From Chara braunii (lineage: Eukaryota; Streptophyta; Charophyceae; Charales; Characeae): a stretch of 21,843 nucleotides of DNA. Shown in pieces: positions 10,497-17,346 of the stretch. Position 1 is the first letter of the stretch; each line of letters starts with the position of its first letter. The translations under genes were made by a program, and so were the position numbers. The notes under the pieces are model-generated. The model saw only the letters and a program-made list of their open reading frames with translations, did no database searches and had not been told where the DNA came from. Location of the stretch: contig BFEA01000509.1 in NCBI GenBank assembly GCA_003427395.1, forward strand, positions 296,295 to 318,137, in the 5' to 3' direction.

Positions 10497-10621
10497 CGAC
10501 ACTGCACTTTTCTTTTTTTGCCAACTTTTTTTTTTTTTTTTACAAAAATGGTTGGCTTTGTGTTTGAACTGGAAAGGAAAAAAAAGAAATGCTAGAATCA
10601 GCTAAAAAAAAAAAAAAAAAA
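10497..10621 (+). mobile_element. LINE 3' UTR and poly(A) tail
   Basis: T-rich and A-rich non-coding sequence follows the ORF2 stop and ends in an A run of about 19 bases. This polarity agrees with the coding frame of the LINE fragment. No clear target-site duplication was found after the tail. Confidence 0.6.
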
Positions 10622-10650
10622 GATGGCTTTGTTCGCTGCACCTGTGTTCT

Positions 10651-10692
<42 letters not shown>

Positions 10693-10702
10693 TTTTATTT
10701 TT
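10651..10702. repeat. Long poly(T) run
   Basis: About 40 consecutive T residues are followed by ATTTTTATTTTT. The preceding CACCTGTGTTCTGTTT also occurs at 12122-12140, just before another T-rich stretch. The two may therefore be copies of the same retroelement tail read on the minus strand. Confidence 0.9.
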
Positions 10703-10927
10703 TATGTGAGGAGGTTGTATTGTGTGTCTGTATATGCAGGAGGCATTGATTACTTCCCACAAGGAGGGAAGGAACCTCAACCCTAACGGAAAGCATTCCA
10801 TCCAGCATCTGGGAAAACAACACTTGAAACCCGAAGTGACCAACCTTTCACCTGGGGAACGATCTGCACCATCTCTTTATCATGGACTGACGGCCGAGCA
10901 ACCCCTGATGATTGATATGGATGTAGT

Positions 10928-11867
10928 CTAACCCACTCCCACCCGGTGCCGAACAGAGAGGTGCAAAGGATGAATGGCGAGAGACTCCACACAGAAAAGA
11001 GGGAGGAAACCAAAACACACATTCAAGCTCAAACCTCTACCCACCATCCTCATGAAATCCCTAACCCTATCCCATCGTGCTGATGCTGTCATTGTTGTTG
11101 TTGTTGTTGTTGGCTTTAGACCCCTTGTTTTCTCCCGCTGTAAGCAAGTTGTTGCCGCAGCCACCAGCATGGGTGCTGCCGTCGTTGTTGTCGTTGTTGT
11201 TGTTATCGTTCTTGATGTTGTTGTCACTTTTGTTGTTGTTGTTGTTGTTGTTGTCGCCTCTATTGCCGTCGCCACTACCGACACCACTGTTGGTGTTGTG
11301 ATGATGAGAGCGTTTGTCATAGGCGATAGTGCAGCCGTTATCGTCGTTATAGCTGTGGCTGTTGTCGTCGTTGATGTTAATTTTGTAGTTGTTGATGATA
11401 CTGCTGTTGTTGTTGTACAGTTGTAGTGTATTGTTGTTGCCGGTGATGCCTTCGTAGCTGCCTGCGCCTCTATCGTATGGCCTTCCTCAAGTGGCGGTTG
11501 TTGATCTCCCGAGTTGCATGTCTGATCGCACTCGTTAAATTGCATCAGCACTCTCGCCTCCCATGCCTCGCGCAGATCCCGCCCTTCCTTGAAGATGTCA
11601 TAGCAACGCTGCATCAGAGTCTCCGCTTGCCGCCAGTTATTGAATTCATCCAGTTGAGGAGCCGGCCCCTCCTCCAATTCCCAGATGACGTCCAACATAC
11701 TCTGCATTGTGTCCTCCCTCCACGGAATCAGCACCCCCCTTCGACCTCATGCCAATCCCTTCCCCTCGCAGACAGAGCCTCCACATACTTCGCAAGCGAG
11801 CGCAACCCTCCTGAATGGTCGACAGCCACTCATCCGCACCCTGTTGTAATTCAGTTATTGAAGCCAT
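10928..11867 (-). pseudogene. Unidentified gene or element, frameshifted, Thr-repeat C-terminal half
   Basis: An ATG at 11867 in good context (GAG ATG GCT) opens a frame starting MASITELQQGADEWLSTIQE. It runs on in protein-like sequence to about 11,745. There the coding sense passes into another frame across a run of six G residues (GGGGGG, about 11733-11738). That second frame continues VLIPWREDTMQSMLDVIWE ... FNNWRQAETLMQRCYDIFKE and has no ATG of its own upstream (only GTG). From about 11,450 leftward it becomes a Thr-rich repeat encoded by the (GTT)n microsatellite and ends near 10,928. I do not recognise the family. The first 130 residues look helical and may be gag-like; this is a guess. 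A G-run sequencing error could also explain the frame change. Confidence 0.4.
11077..11440. repeat. (GTT)n-rich trinucleotide microsatellite
   Basis: The plus strand is dominated by GTT/GTC/GTA triplets with several pure (GTT) runs (for example 11091-11112 and 11231-11254). The minus strand reads as Thr-rich (ACN) codons in the frame of the broken gene above. Many long frames here are artefacts of the repeat. Confidence 0.9.
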
Positions 11868-12280
11868 CTCCCCCGTTTGTAGAACGCGCCGTCAGATCAA
11901 CGAAGAAAAAAAAAAATGCGACACACCCACGTGCCGTCTCCCGATATGCCAGGTGGAAAGTGCACCGTCGTCTGGTCAAAACAACCAGACGGGCAGTACG
12001 ATAACCAGGAGCAGCTATGGCGAACAATGTCACTGCCCCAGTCTACGGAGTGCAGCCGGGCCTCGCCGGCTGGTCCGCAGTGCAGGTTAGCGCTAGGCGC
12101 TAGGCGCGTTCCTTCACGAACCACCTGTGTTCTGTTTGTATTTTTTAGAGGAACTCGTACATAAGACTCAGAACCGCGGGCAGGGTCAGCCCATTCAGCC
12201 CAAGGCTTGATGCCATGAGTCCCCTGAATTTTCTTTCTTTCTTTGTACATGTATTTGGCCTTGGGTACTGGGCCCGTAAG
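11868..12280. other. No recognised gene
   Basis: Contains an A run at 11905-11916 and a tandem GCGCTAGGCGCTAGGCGC (12090-12107). A minus-strand stretch at 12145-12250 could code for LGLNGLTLPAVLSLMYEFL followed by a stop. It is too short to identify. Confidence 0.35.
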
Positions 12281-12500
12281 AANAAAAAAAAAAAAAAAAA
12301 AAAAAAAAAAGCTGGTACGGACAGGTCTAGCTCAGTTGGGACATCCATGAATACAGACCCAGTTTCAATCCCAATCGCCTCAGATGCTGTCTCTTATACA
12401 CATCTAGATGTGTATAAGAGACAGCCTCAGATGAGTAAAATAATTATGACAAACTCTGAATTTACATGGGGCCAGTCAATCTAAAGATGATCTCTCTCCC
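12281..12500 (+). mobile_element. tRNA-derived SINE (copy A), with adapter insertion
   Basis: A long A run (12281-12310, with an ambiguous base N at 12283) precedes a tRNA-like head. An A box TAGCTCAGTTGG lies at 12328-12339, and a B-box-like AGTTTCAATCC at 12361-12371. After the adapter artefact, the body contains AACTCTGAATTTACATGGGG and then CCAGTCAATCTAAAGATGATCTCTC. The same head and body order appears on the minus strand at 17,160-17,305. The body motif also occurs near 14,555-14,620. RNA polymerase III would transcribe such an element from the A and B boxes. The tRNA arms do not fold properly, so it is not a working tRNA gene. Confidence 0.65.
12378..12433. other. Sequencing-library adapter: inverted pair of Tn5 mosaic ends
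   Basis: CTGTCTCTTATACACATCT (12387-12405) and AGATGTGTATAAGAGACAG (12406-12424) are the two orientations of the hyperactive Tn5 mosaic end used in Nextera tagmentation. They are joined back to back as in the mate-pair junction adapter. The 9 bases CCTCAGATG occur immediately on both sides (12378-12386 and 12425-12433), which is the 9-bp duplication made by Tn5. The insert is therefore in-vitro library DNA left in the assembly, and the flanks belong together. The true sequence should lack these 38 bases and one copy of the 9-mer. Confidence 0.97.
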
Positions 12501-12589
12501 GGAAAGAGGAAAGAAAAAAGGCGATATCTGAATGCTGATGGCAAACGAAGATATGGTTTTCTCCCTCCTGCTATCGGCGCACATACTTT

Positions 12590-12715
12590 TGGTTTAGTGG
12601 GCCAGGCTCAGAGAAAAAATAAGGGTGCCCTGGAGACAGTCCAGGCCCACACCTGGAAACCGCTTGGCCCCAGGCTCCCCTCCCGCCCAGCTGTATTCGA
12701 ATAGAGGGACCAGAG
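12590..12715 (+). repeat. Diverged relative of the 239-bp tandem unit
   Basis: After an A run, this stretch reads GGTGCCCTGGAGACAG ... CACACCTGG ... AGCTGTATTCGAATAGAGG. The 15-kb tandem repeat has the same order: A run, GGGTCCCATGTGACAGACCTGG, then AGCTGTATTCGAATTT. The shared AGCTGTATTCGAAT is exact. This places a diverged copy of that repeat here. Confidence 0.45.
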
Positions 12716-12843
12716 CTGTCCCAGAGCAGGACTGTGGGACCGGACCCACTCAAGCATGTGAGGGAGATTGTGCGCAGAGTGGGATGGACATCACTCGGCC
12801 CACCATAGACTACTACTACATCAAGACAGAAAGCAACAAGCAG

Positions 12844-12945
12844 GTCCTTCGGGATATCCGTTAAAACTGGGACGGCACACAGAAGATCAGCATCGCCCCC
12901 GCGCAAGGATGACACACGTAAATCGAGAAATGGTCCACATTTTTC
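12844..12945 (+). ncRNA. Full-length but divergent U6 snRNA-like sequence (copy 3)
   Basis: The match spans the whole plant U6, from GTCCTTCGGGATATCCG at 12844 through the GCGCAAGGATGACAC region to AAATCGAGAAATGGTCC and a terminal T stretch (12940-12944). About 13 substitutions from the plant consensus are visible, mostly transitions and concentrated in the middle third. The essential ACAGAGA box reads ACACAGA, while the AGC triad is kept. There is no convincing TATA box at about -30 and no GTCCCACATCG-type upstream element. I read it as a full-length U6 pseudogene or variant; the altered ACAGAGA box argues against spliceosomal function. Confidence 0.8.
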
Positions 12946-13361
12946 AGAAACAAACAAACAAAGTAGTAGGACCAACATTGATGAACGAATCATGAAAACG
13001 ATACCAGCCACAGAGGCTCTGTCGTAGCGATTAGCATGGAGGTTGCGTGCGCACACACTTGGCGGTGCTGCACTCGGGTTCCAATCACGGTGCCGCCAGT
13101 TGCGGTACTAGCAACGATCTGTGTGCGAGTGAGCGGACAGAGCAGGGCAGGTGTAGGCACACGCACACGTGGACATTAGTATGCTACTATGCCGTGCTTG
13201 GGAGCGTGTGAAAAAAGCAGGGGAGCGAAGAAAAAATCTAACGTTGCTGCTGCTTCTTCTGCCACGTGGCAGCCCTTCACACATTCGCTCACAGAGTCTC
13301 GAAAAACAGCTAAAAAAAACGTATCCAGTACCATCCAGGGCATCCACAAAAAAAAAAAAAA
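12946..13361. other. No recognised gene
   Basis: After the U6 copy there is an (AAAC)n run (12948-12961), then ordinary sequence. TTCTTCTGCCACGTGGCA (13251-13268) recurs as TTCTTCTGCCATGTGGCA at 13454-13471, on the other side of the next U6 copy, with some similarity in what follows. U6 copy 4 may therefore sit inside a small duplication. Confidence 0.4.
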
Positions 13362-13439
13362 GTGTGTCATCCTTGTGCAGGGGCCATGCTAATCTTCAGT
13401 CTCTGTATCGTTCCAATTTTAATGGATGTCCCGAAGGAC
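13362..13439 (-). pseudogene. U6 snRNA pseudogene with internal 4-base insertion (copy 4)
   Basis: On the minus strand the copy starts at the exact U6 5' end (GTCCTTCGGGACATCCATT). It carries GATACAGAGA, then an extra CTGA before AGATTAGC, then CATGGCCCCTGCACAAGG and ATGACACAC. It breaks off there, about 25 bases short of the U6 3' end, into a run of T residues (the A run at 13348-13361 on the plus strand). The insertion lies between the ACAGAGA box and the AGC triad. No promoter is visible. Confidence 0.88.
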
Positions 13440-13925
13440 AACTCCTTTTGTTTCTTCTTCTGCCATGTGGCAAACTCCAAATCGCTGTGGGAATCTTGAG
13501 AAGTAGCAGCTCCGAAAAAACGCCTTCTGAAAAAAGAAAAAAAAAGCCTTCCGATGGGGTTGCTGCGATTGGATCTCATCGCACACATCCTTTAATTTTT
13601 AAATTATTACAGAATCGTCCGAAAAGATGTTGTCAAATACCTCCCAAACATCCCCTTAGTTAGGAAAAAAAAAAAAGAAAAAAAGAAAAGAAAACCACCA
13701 CCTCCCCTAATGACCCTAATCCCATTTTCTTGAACACAGATGTGAAAATGATAGAGGGACTCCTTACAAAATAAAGGATGGCACAACCATTTCTTCCTTG
13801 CTTTGCTTGTTTGTTTGTTTGTTTGTTTGTTTGTTTGTTTTGGAACTTTTTTCGTTTTTTTGTTTCTTTTTTTCAATGCACGATCCTCTGTAGGGATGGT
13901 GGTGAGGGAAGCATGGACCCCGCCA
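13440..13925. other. No recognised gene; (TGTT)n microsatellite
   Basis: Contains A-rich stretches (13,663-13,695), a (TGTT)n run at 13806-13841 and T-rich sequence to 13,875. The minus-strand frames here are homopolymer and repeat products. Confidence 0.5.
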
Positions 13926-14152
13926 GTACGTTTCCCAGGCATCCATTTTTTCAGAGATGTGCGGCGCATACTGCTGCATCAGGCAGGATGTACCAGGCCA
14001 GGCAATGGGTCGCATGCAAGGCATGTTTTGCCTGGATGGATGTTCGGTGAGACGGCACCCCAGTACATCCCGCCTCACGCGGCAGCATGCACGCCACCGC
14101 GTCTCTCTGAAAAAATGGCTGGGAAGCATACTGGTGGTTTAAACCACCAGTA
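13921..14152. mobile_element. Inverted-repeat (MITE-like) element with a palindromic end
   Basis: The left arm on the minus strand (13958 to 13921) reads ATCTCTGAAAAAATGGATGCC, TGGGAAACGTACTGGCGG. The right arm on the plus strand (14103-14137) reads CTCTCTGAAAAAATGGC, TGGGAAGCATACTGGTGG. This makes a long imperfect inverted repeat around a 145-bp middle. The right end closes in a perfect 24-bp palindrome at 14129-14152 (TACTGGTGGTTT and its complement). Related sequence occurs at 16033-16058 and, on the minus strand, at 16208-16271, so this is a dispersed family. No protein is encoded. Confidence 0.6.
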
Positions 14153-14420
14153 CTTTGCCCAGCTATTGGCCGTGTGACCCGTTGACCTATAAACGCCGTA
14201 GGACGGGGAAAAAAAATTAGAAACGTTTCAAGTCGGATAAATTTGGGCGCTCCTGTAGTGACCCGTACGTTCGCTTACCAGGCAGGCAGACAGGGCCTTG
14301 CAGTCTGGCACTGTGCAGTGTGGGACTGGTCCCACTGGACAGTGTGGGACTGGTCGCACTGGACTGTATGCCACCAGCATTCCCAAGCAGGCAGGGTCTG
14401 AGCAGCACCGCTATGTTCGA
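14153..14420. other. No recognised gene; short direct repeat
   Basis: CAGTGTGGGACTGGTC(C/G)CACTGGAC is present twice in tandem (about 14316-14366). Otherwise nothing is supported. Confidence 0.45.
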
Positions 14421-14635
14421 ACTTTGAATACAAGTGCATATGCAGCCTCCAACCAGATATACACAGACCTGAGTTCGACCCTTAGATACCCATTTATGTT
14501 GGAATACAAGTGCATACGCAGACCTGAGCAGACCTGAATTAGAATCTTGAAGGTGAACTCTGCATTGCCTGGGGCCAGTGGGGCCGGTCAGTTCAGTGCT
14601 ATCTCAAGCCCATAGCCCCTTTTTCGGAGTGGTGG
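14421..14635 (+). mobile_element. Partial SINE (copy B)
   Basis: A B-box-like GAGTTCGACCC lies at 14471-14481. AATACAAGTGCATA(T/C)GCAG is present twice (14427 and 14502). The 3' part reads GAACTCTGCATTGCCTGGGG, CCGGTCAGTTCAGTG, CTATCTCAAGCCC. This matches the body order of the SINE copies at 12,450-12,500 and (minus) 17,160-17,215. No clear A box remains, so the head looks rearranged or truncated. Confidence 0.45.
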
Positions 14636-14644
14636 CGGTGGAGG

Positions 14645-14645
<1 letters not shown>

Positions 14646-14681
<36 letters not shown>
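14646..14681. repeat. 36-base poly(G) run
   Basis: Thirty-six consecutive G residues on the plus strand. Such a run is prone to G-quadruplex formation and to sequencing and assembly error, so the exact length is unreliable. Confidence 0.95.
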
Positions 14682-14684
<3 letters not shown>

Positions 14685-14699
14685 AGGCAGGCACGGGGA

Positions 14700-14830
14700 G
14701 GGAAGAGGCAGTCCCGTCAACCCCTTGATTGGAGTGGGGGACTGGGTGGCGTAGGGAGGGCAGAGGCAGGCGCAGGGAGGGAAGAGGCGCCCCCGTCAAC
14801 CCCTTGATTGGAGTGGTGGACTGGGTGGCG
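14700..14830. repeat. 79-bp tandem duplication
   Basis: CCCGTCAACCCCTTGATTGG starts at 14713 and again at 14792. Each is followed by GAGTGG..GACTGGGTGGCG and TAGGGAGGGCAG. The array runs straight into the 239-bp repeat. Confidence 0.9.
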
Positions 14831-15301
14831 TAGGGAGGGCAGTTGCAGGCAAGGGGAGCGCCTGCGCTTATACGAAGAATGTGACGGGGGTCAGTTCAGT
14901 GCTCTCTCAAGGCCATGGTCCCTTTTTCCCCCCAGAAACTCTATAACCTTAGCCAAAGCGAAAAAAAAAAAGAAAAAAGTGGGTCCCATGTGACAGACCT
15001 GGCAAGACACCTGCCCTCCAAGCTGTATTCGAATTTAAACCACTACTACAACCCGCACCTGGAGGCGCGTAGGGAGGGCAGTTGCAGGCAAGGGGAGCGC
15101 CTGCGCTTATACGAAGAATGTGAGGGGGGTCAGTTCAGTGCGATCTCAAGGCCATGGTCCCTTTGCCCCCCCAGAAACTCTATAACCTTAGCCAAAGCGA
15201 AAAAAAAAAAAAGCGGGTCCCATGTGACAGACCTGGCAAGCCACCTGCCCTCCAAGCTGTATTCGAATTTAAACCACTAGTAAGTACAACCTGCACCTGG
15301 A
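14828..15301. repeat. 239-bp tandem duplication
   Basis: GCGTAGGGAGGGCAGTTGCA begins at 14828 and 15067. The two units are almost identical through the GGTCAGTTCAGTGC / TCTCAAGGCCATGGTCCC block, CTTAGCCAAAGCG plus an A run, GTGGGTCCCATGTGACAGAC and AGCTGTATTCGAATTTAAAC. The second unit diverges after about 15,301. The GGTCAGTTCAGTG ... TCTCAAGGCC block is also the 3' body of the SINE family, so a SINE tail was captured before duplication. The reading frame across both units encodes the same peptide twice only because the DNA is duplicated. Confidence 0.92.
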
Positions 15302-15750
15302 GGCGCTGCACTGCGCGCCAAGCTTTGCCGAAACCACCAGCAGCGCACTTTTCTTTTTCTTTGGCTCGCGCCGCCACCATTGCGCTCCAGTAGGCCCGAG
15401 CCACAAGATTTTCAGAGTCGGCGATGACCCGATGTCTACAAGGGTGGAGCCGTGTACTGGCTGTTTAAGGAGCAGAGCTGTTTGGATGCAAGTACACACC
15501 CACCCCATTTGGCTGAATGGTACACCCTCCCTTTTTTGTTCTTTTTATTTACTTTCTATTTATTTTTATTTTAAAACAAAACCAACCAATTCATTATATA
15601 TATGCTGGGAATCAGGCCCAGCGTCCCTCACATCATCGACTGCAATCTGTGGGATGAGCGAGGCACTCCGGGCAAGCTGAAGCCTGACCGCTGAAGCGTA
15701 TACCTGTCAGCTGTTGATAAGCAGACCTGGGGCTTGGAATGCTGCTAATC
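15302..15750. other. No recognised gene
   Basis: Ordinary sequence with a T-rich stretch at 15,530-15,600. Nothing else is supported. Confidence 0.4.
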
Positions 15751-15873
15751 AGGGCATACTCACACTAGGGCTTTTTTGCCTCAGCTCAGGGCGTGATTGC
15801 AGTCAGATGCATCCCGGTCTTGCCGTAATTGTGGTCAGATACATTCATAAAGGTGCTAGTGTGAATACGCCCT
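15751..15873. mobile_element. Short terminal-inverted-repeat (MITE-like) element
   Basis: The ends AGGGCATACTCACACTAG (15751-15768) and CTAGTGTGAATACGCCCT (15856-15873) are inverted repeats with two mismatches. They bound a 123-bp non-coding element. Size, absence of coding capacity and terminal repeats fit a MITE, a non-autonomous DNA transposon. I could not find a convincing target-site duplication, so the superfamily is open. Confidence 0.65.
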
Positions 15874-15970
15874 CGAAGAGGTTAAATAACTCTGGAGTTA
15901 CCAGGGGTCTGGATGAAACCCCAGGGGGCGGTGAGTTTCATGATACATCGCAACGATGCCTGCGCCCGGT

Positions 15971-16020
15971 AGTCCGAGCCTCGGCACGGATAGGCGTACC
16001 GGTTGGCCGAGGCTCGGACT
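15971..16020. repeat. Perfect 15-bp inverted repeat
   Basis: AGTCCGAGCCTCGGC (15971-15985) and GCCGAGGCTCGGACT (16006-16020) are exact complements around a 20-base loop. The dispersed palindromic motif TACTGGTGGTTTAATACACC follows at 16035. Confidence 0.85.
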
Positions 16021-16029
16021 CGATAGCTG

Positions 16030-16275
16030 GGCCCGGTACTGGTGGTTTAATACACCAGTACACCACACATTGACCCGCGGGTGTCAGGATGAAACCCCCA
16101 CCACCACTTTGGAGGCCGTCGATTCTTTTTTTTTCAACGGCGCCCCACGCCGCCGCGCGGCCCCTCCGAGTTTTGCTTGTGGCGACAAAAACTTTCTGCA
16201 AGGCTGGGGTCGTGTACTTGCGGTATAAACCACCGGTGCGTTTGCCAGCCATTTGTTTTTCAAAGTCGCGGCTTT
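16030..16275. mobile_element. Further copies of the inverted-repeat family
   Basis: CGGTACTGGTGGTTTAATAC, ACCAGTACACC at 16033-16062 is a near palindrome like the one at 14129-14152. On the minus strand, 16271 to 16208 reads TTTGAAAAACAAATGGCTGG, CAAACGCACCGGTGGTTTATA. This matches the GAAAAAATGGCTGGGAA...ACTGGTGGTTT arm of the element at 14,103-14,152. Ends and boundaries are unclear. Confidence 0.45.
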
Positions 16276-16570
16276 GCATGCAGCCACAACTTTCGGGGCT
16301 CGGCCTCCGTCGGAGCAAAATGGCTGGCGGCACCAGCCAAAAGGCGGCCCGCACTGTTTTTTTTTTTTTTTTTTTGGCACACAGGTCGTTTCCAGCCCAG
16401 GAGAAAAGTGCCTCGGAAGTCCTGCAGTGGTGGTTTCACCAAGCTTGTGCAGTCAGGCAGTTGAAAAACTACCGTTGTTCGAATCGCGAGGAAAAGAGAC
16501 AGACAAAAATGCATAATGCCCATCAGGCAACACACCGTTCAGAGGGTCGCGTTGCATACCGCCGTCCAAC
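16276..16570. other. No recognised gene
   Basis: Includes a T run at about 16359-16375. The long plus-strand frame crossing this area (16,089-16,829) spans repeat ends, the T run and the satellite, and shows no domain. Confidence 0.45.
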
Positions 16571-17125
16571 GCCAGGAAGCGCGCGATCGCCGAAGGCAGG
16601 TTTTCTGCAGGCAAAGCTCCACACACTGTTGATGCTCGTTACAAGCCTTGGGCAGCCAGGCAGACCTTTCCCATGCAGTGTAACCAACCACAGGGCAGTC
16701 AGTGTTGCAGGTTGCCCTTTGCGGACAGCCTCGAGAGGAAGACCGTTGCAGGCAGAACCTGGCAGGCAGACTACTGCGAGCCATGCAGATATTTCCAGCC
16801 CACTGTCGCGTGGAGGCATTCCTCCGTAGGGCTTGCAGGTGAGCCTGTGCAGACAGTATTCAGAGGAAGACCACTGCAGGCAGAACCTTGCAAGGCAGAC
16901 TACTGCGGGCAGCCCTTCGTTGGCAGGTCCTCGCAGACAACAAGCTTTTGCAGTCGGGCCTTTGCCGACAAGCTTTTGCAGTCGGGCCTTCGCCGACAAG
17001 CTTTTGCAGGGAGACCTTTACAGACAGTTTCTTCGCATTGACGACAAGCTTTTGCAGGGAGACCTTTACAGACAGTTTCTTCGCATCGCCGACAAGCTTT
17101 TGCAGGCAAAACCTTACACACACAT
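16571..17125. repeat. Degenerate satellite with 28-bp and 48-bp periods
   Basis: The left part is a loose repeat of TGCAGGCAGACC-type words. It sharpens into AAGCTTTTGCAG at 16942, 16970, 16998, 17046 and 17094, giving periods of 28, 28, 48 and 48 bp. The 28-bp unit is GACAAGCTTTTGCAG plus TCGGGCCTT(T/C)GCC. The 48-bp unit adds GGAGACCTTTACAGACAGTT, TCTTCGCATCGCC. The array resumes at 17,633, so the intervening 500 bp is an insertion. Cys-rich peptides read from the minus strand are products of the repeat. Confidence 0.85.
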
Positions 17126-17346
17126 TTTTTTTAATCTTTTTTTTAAAGAGCAGAAGAAAGGGCGACGGCCTTGAGATATCATCGTTGAACTGACCGACCC
17201 CTGGTAATTAAGAGAATTTAAGAATGCATTTATTCTGGTTGTATCAGATTTTGAACTTCCGTCCATATTTCCGGAGTTTGCTGGTGTACCAATTGAGCTA
17301 CACCGTTTTTTTTTTTTCTTCTTCTTTTTTTTTTGTTTTTTTTTTT

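Noticed and set aside
9883-10507. Minus-strand frames of 183 and 118 codons
   Set aside because: They are antisense to the LINE zinc-binding region and the duplicated spacer.
12321-12380. Possible tRNA gene on the plus strand
   Set aside because: Same reason: control boxes without a cloverleaf, and a SINE body follows.
12215-12484. Open frame crossing the SINE and the mosaic-end pair
   Set aside because: It contains the poly-Lys of an A run and the translated adapter; it is an assembly product.
16089-16829. 246-codon plus-strand frame
   Set aside because: It spans an inverted-repeat copy, a T run (poly-Phe) and satellite DNA, with no domain.
16942-17105. CRISPR-like array
   Set aside because: The spacing of the repeat is filled by repeat sequence rather than unique spacers, and the DNA is eukaryotic.
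17247-17302. Possible tRNA gene on the minus strand
   Set aside because: The A and B boxes are present, but the D and anticodon arms do not pair; it is a SINE head.
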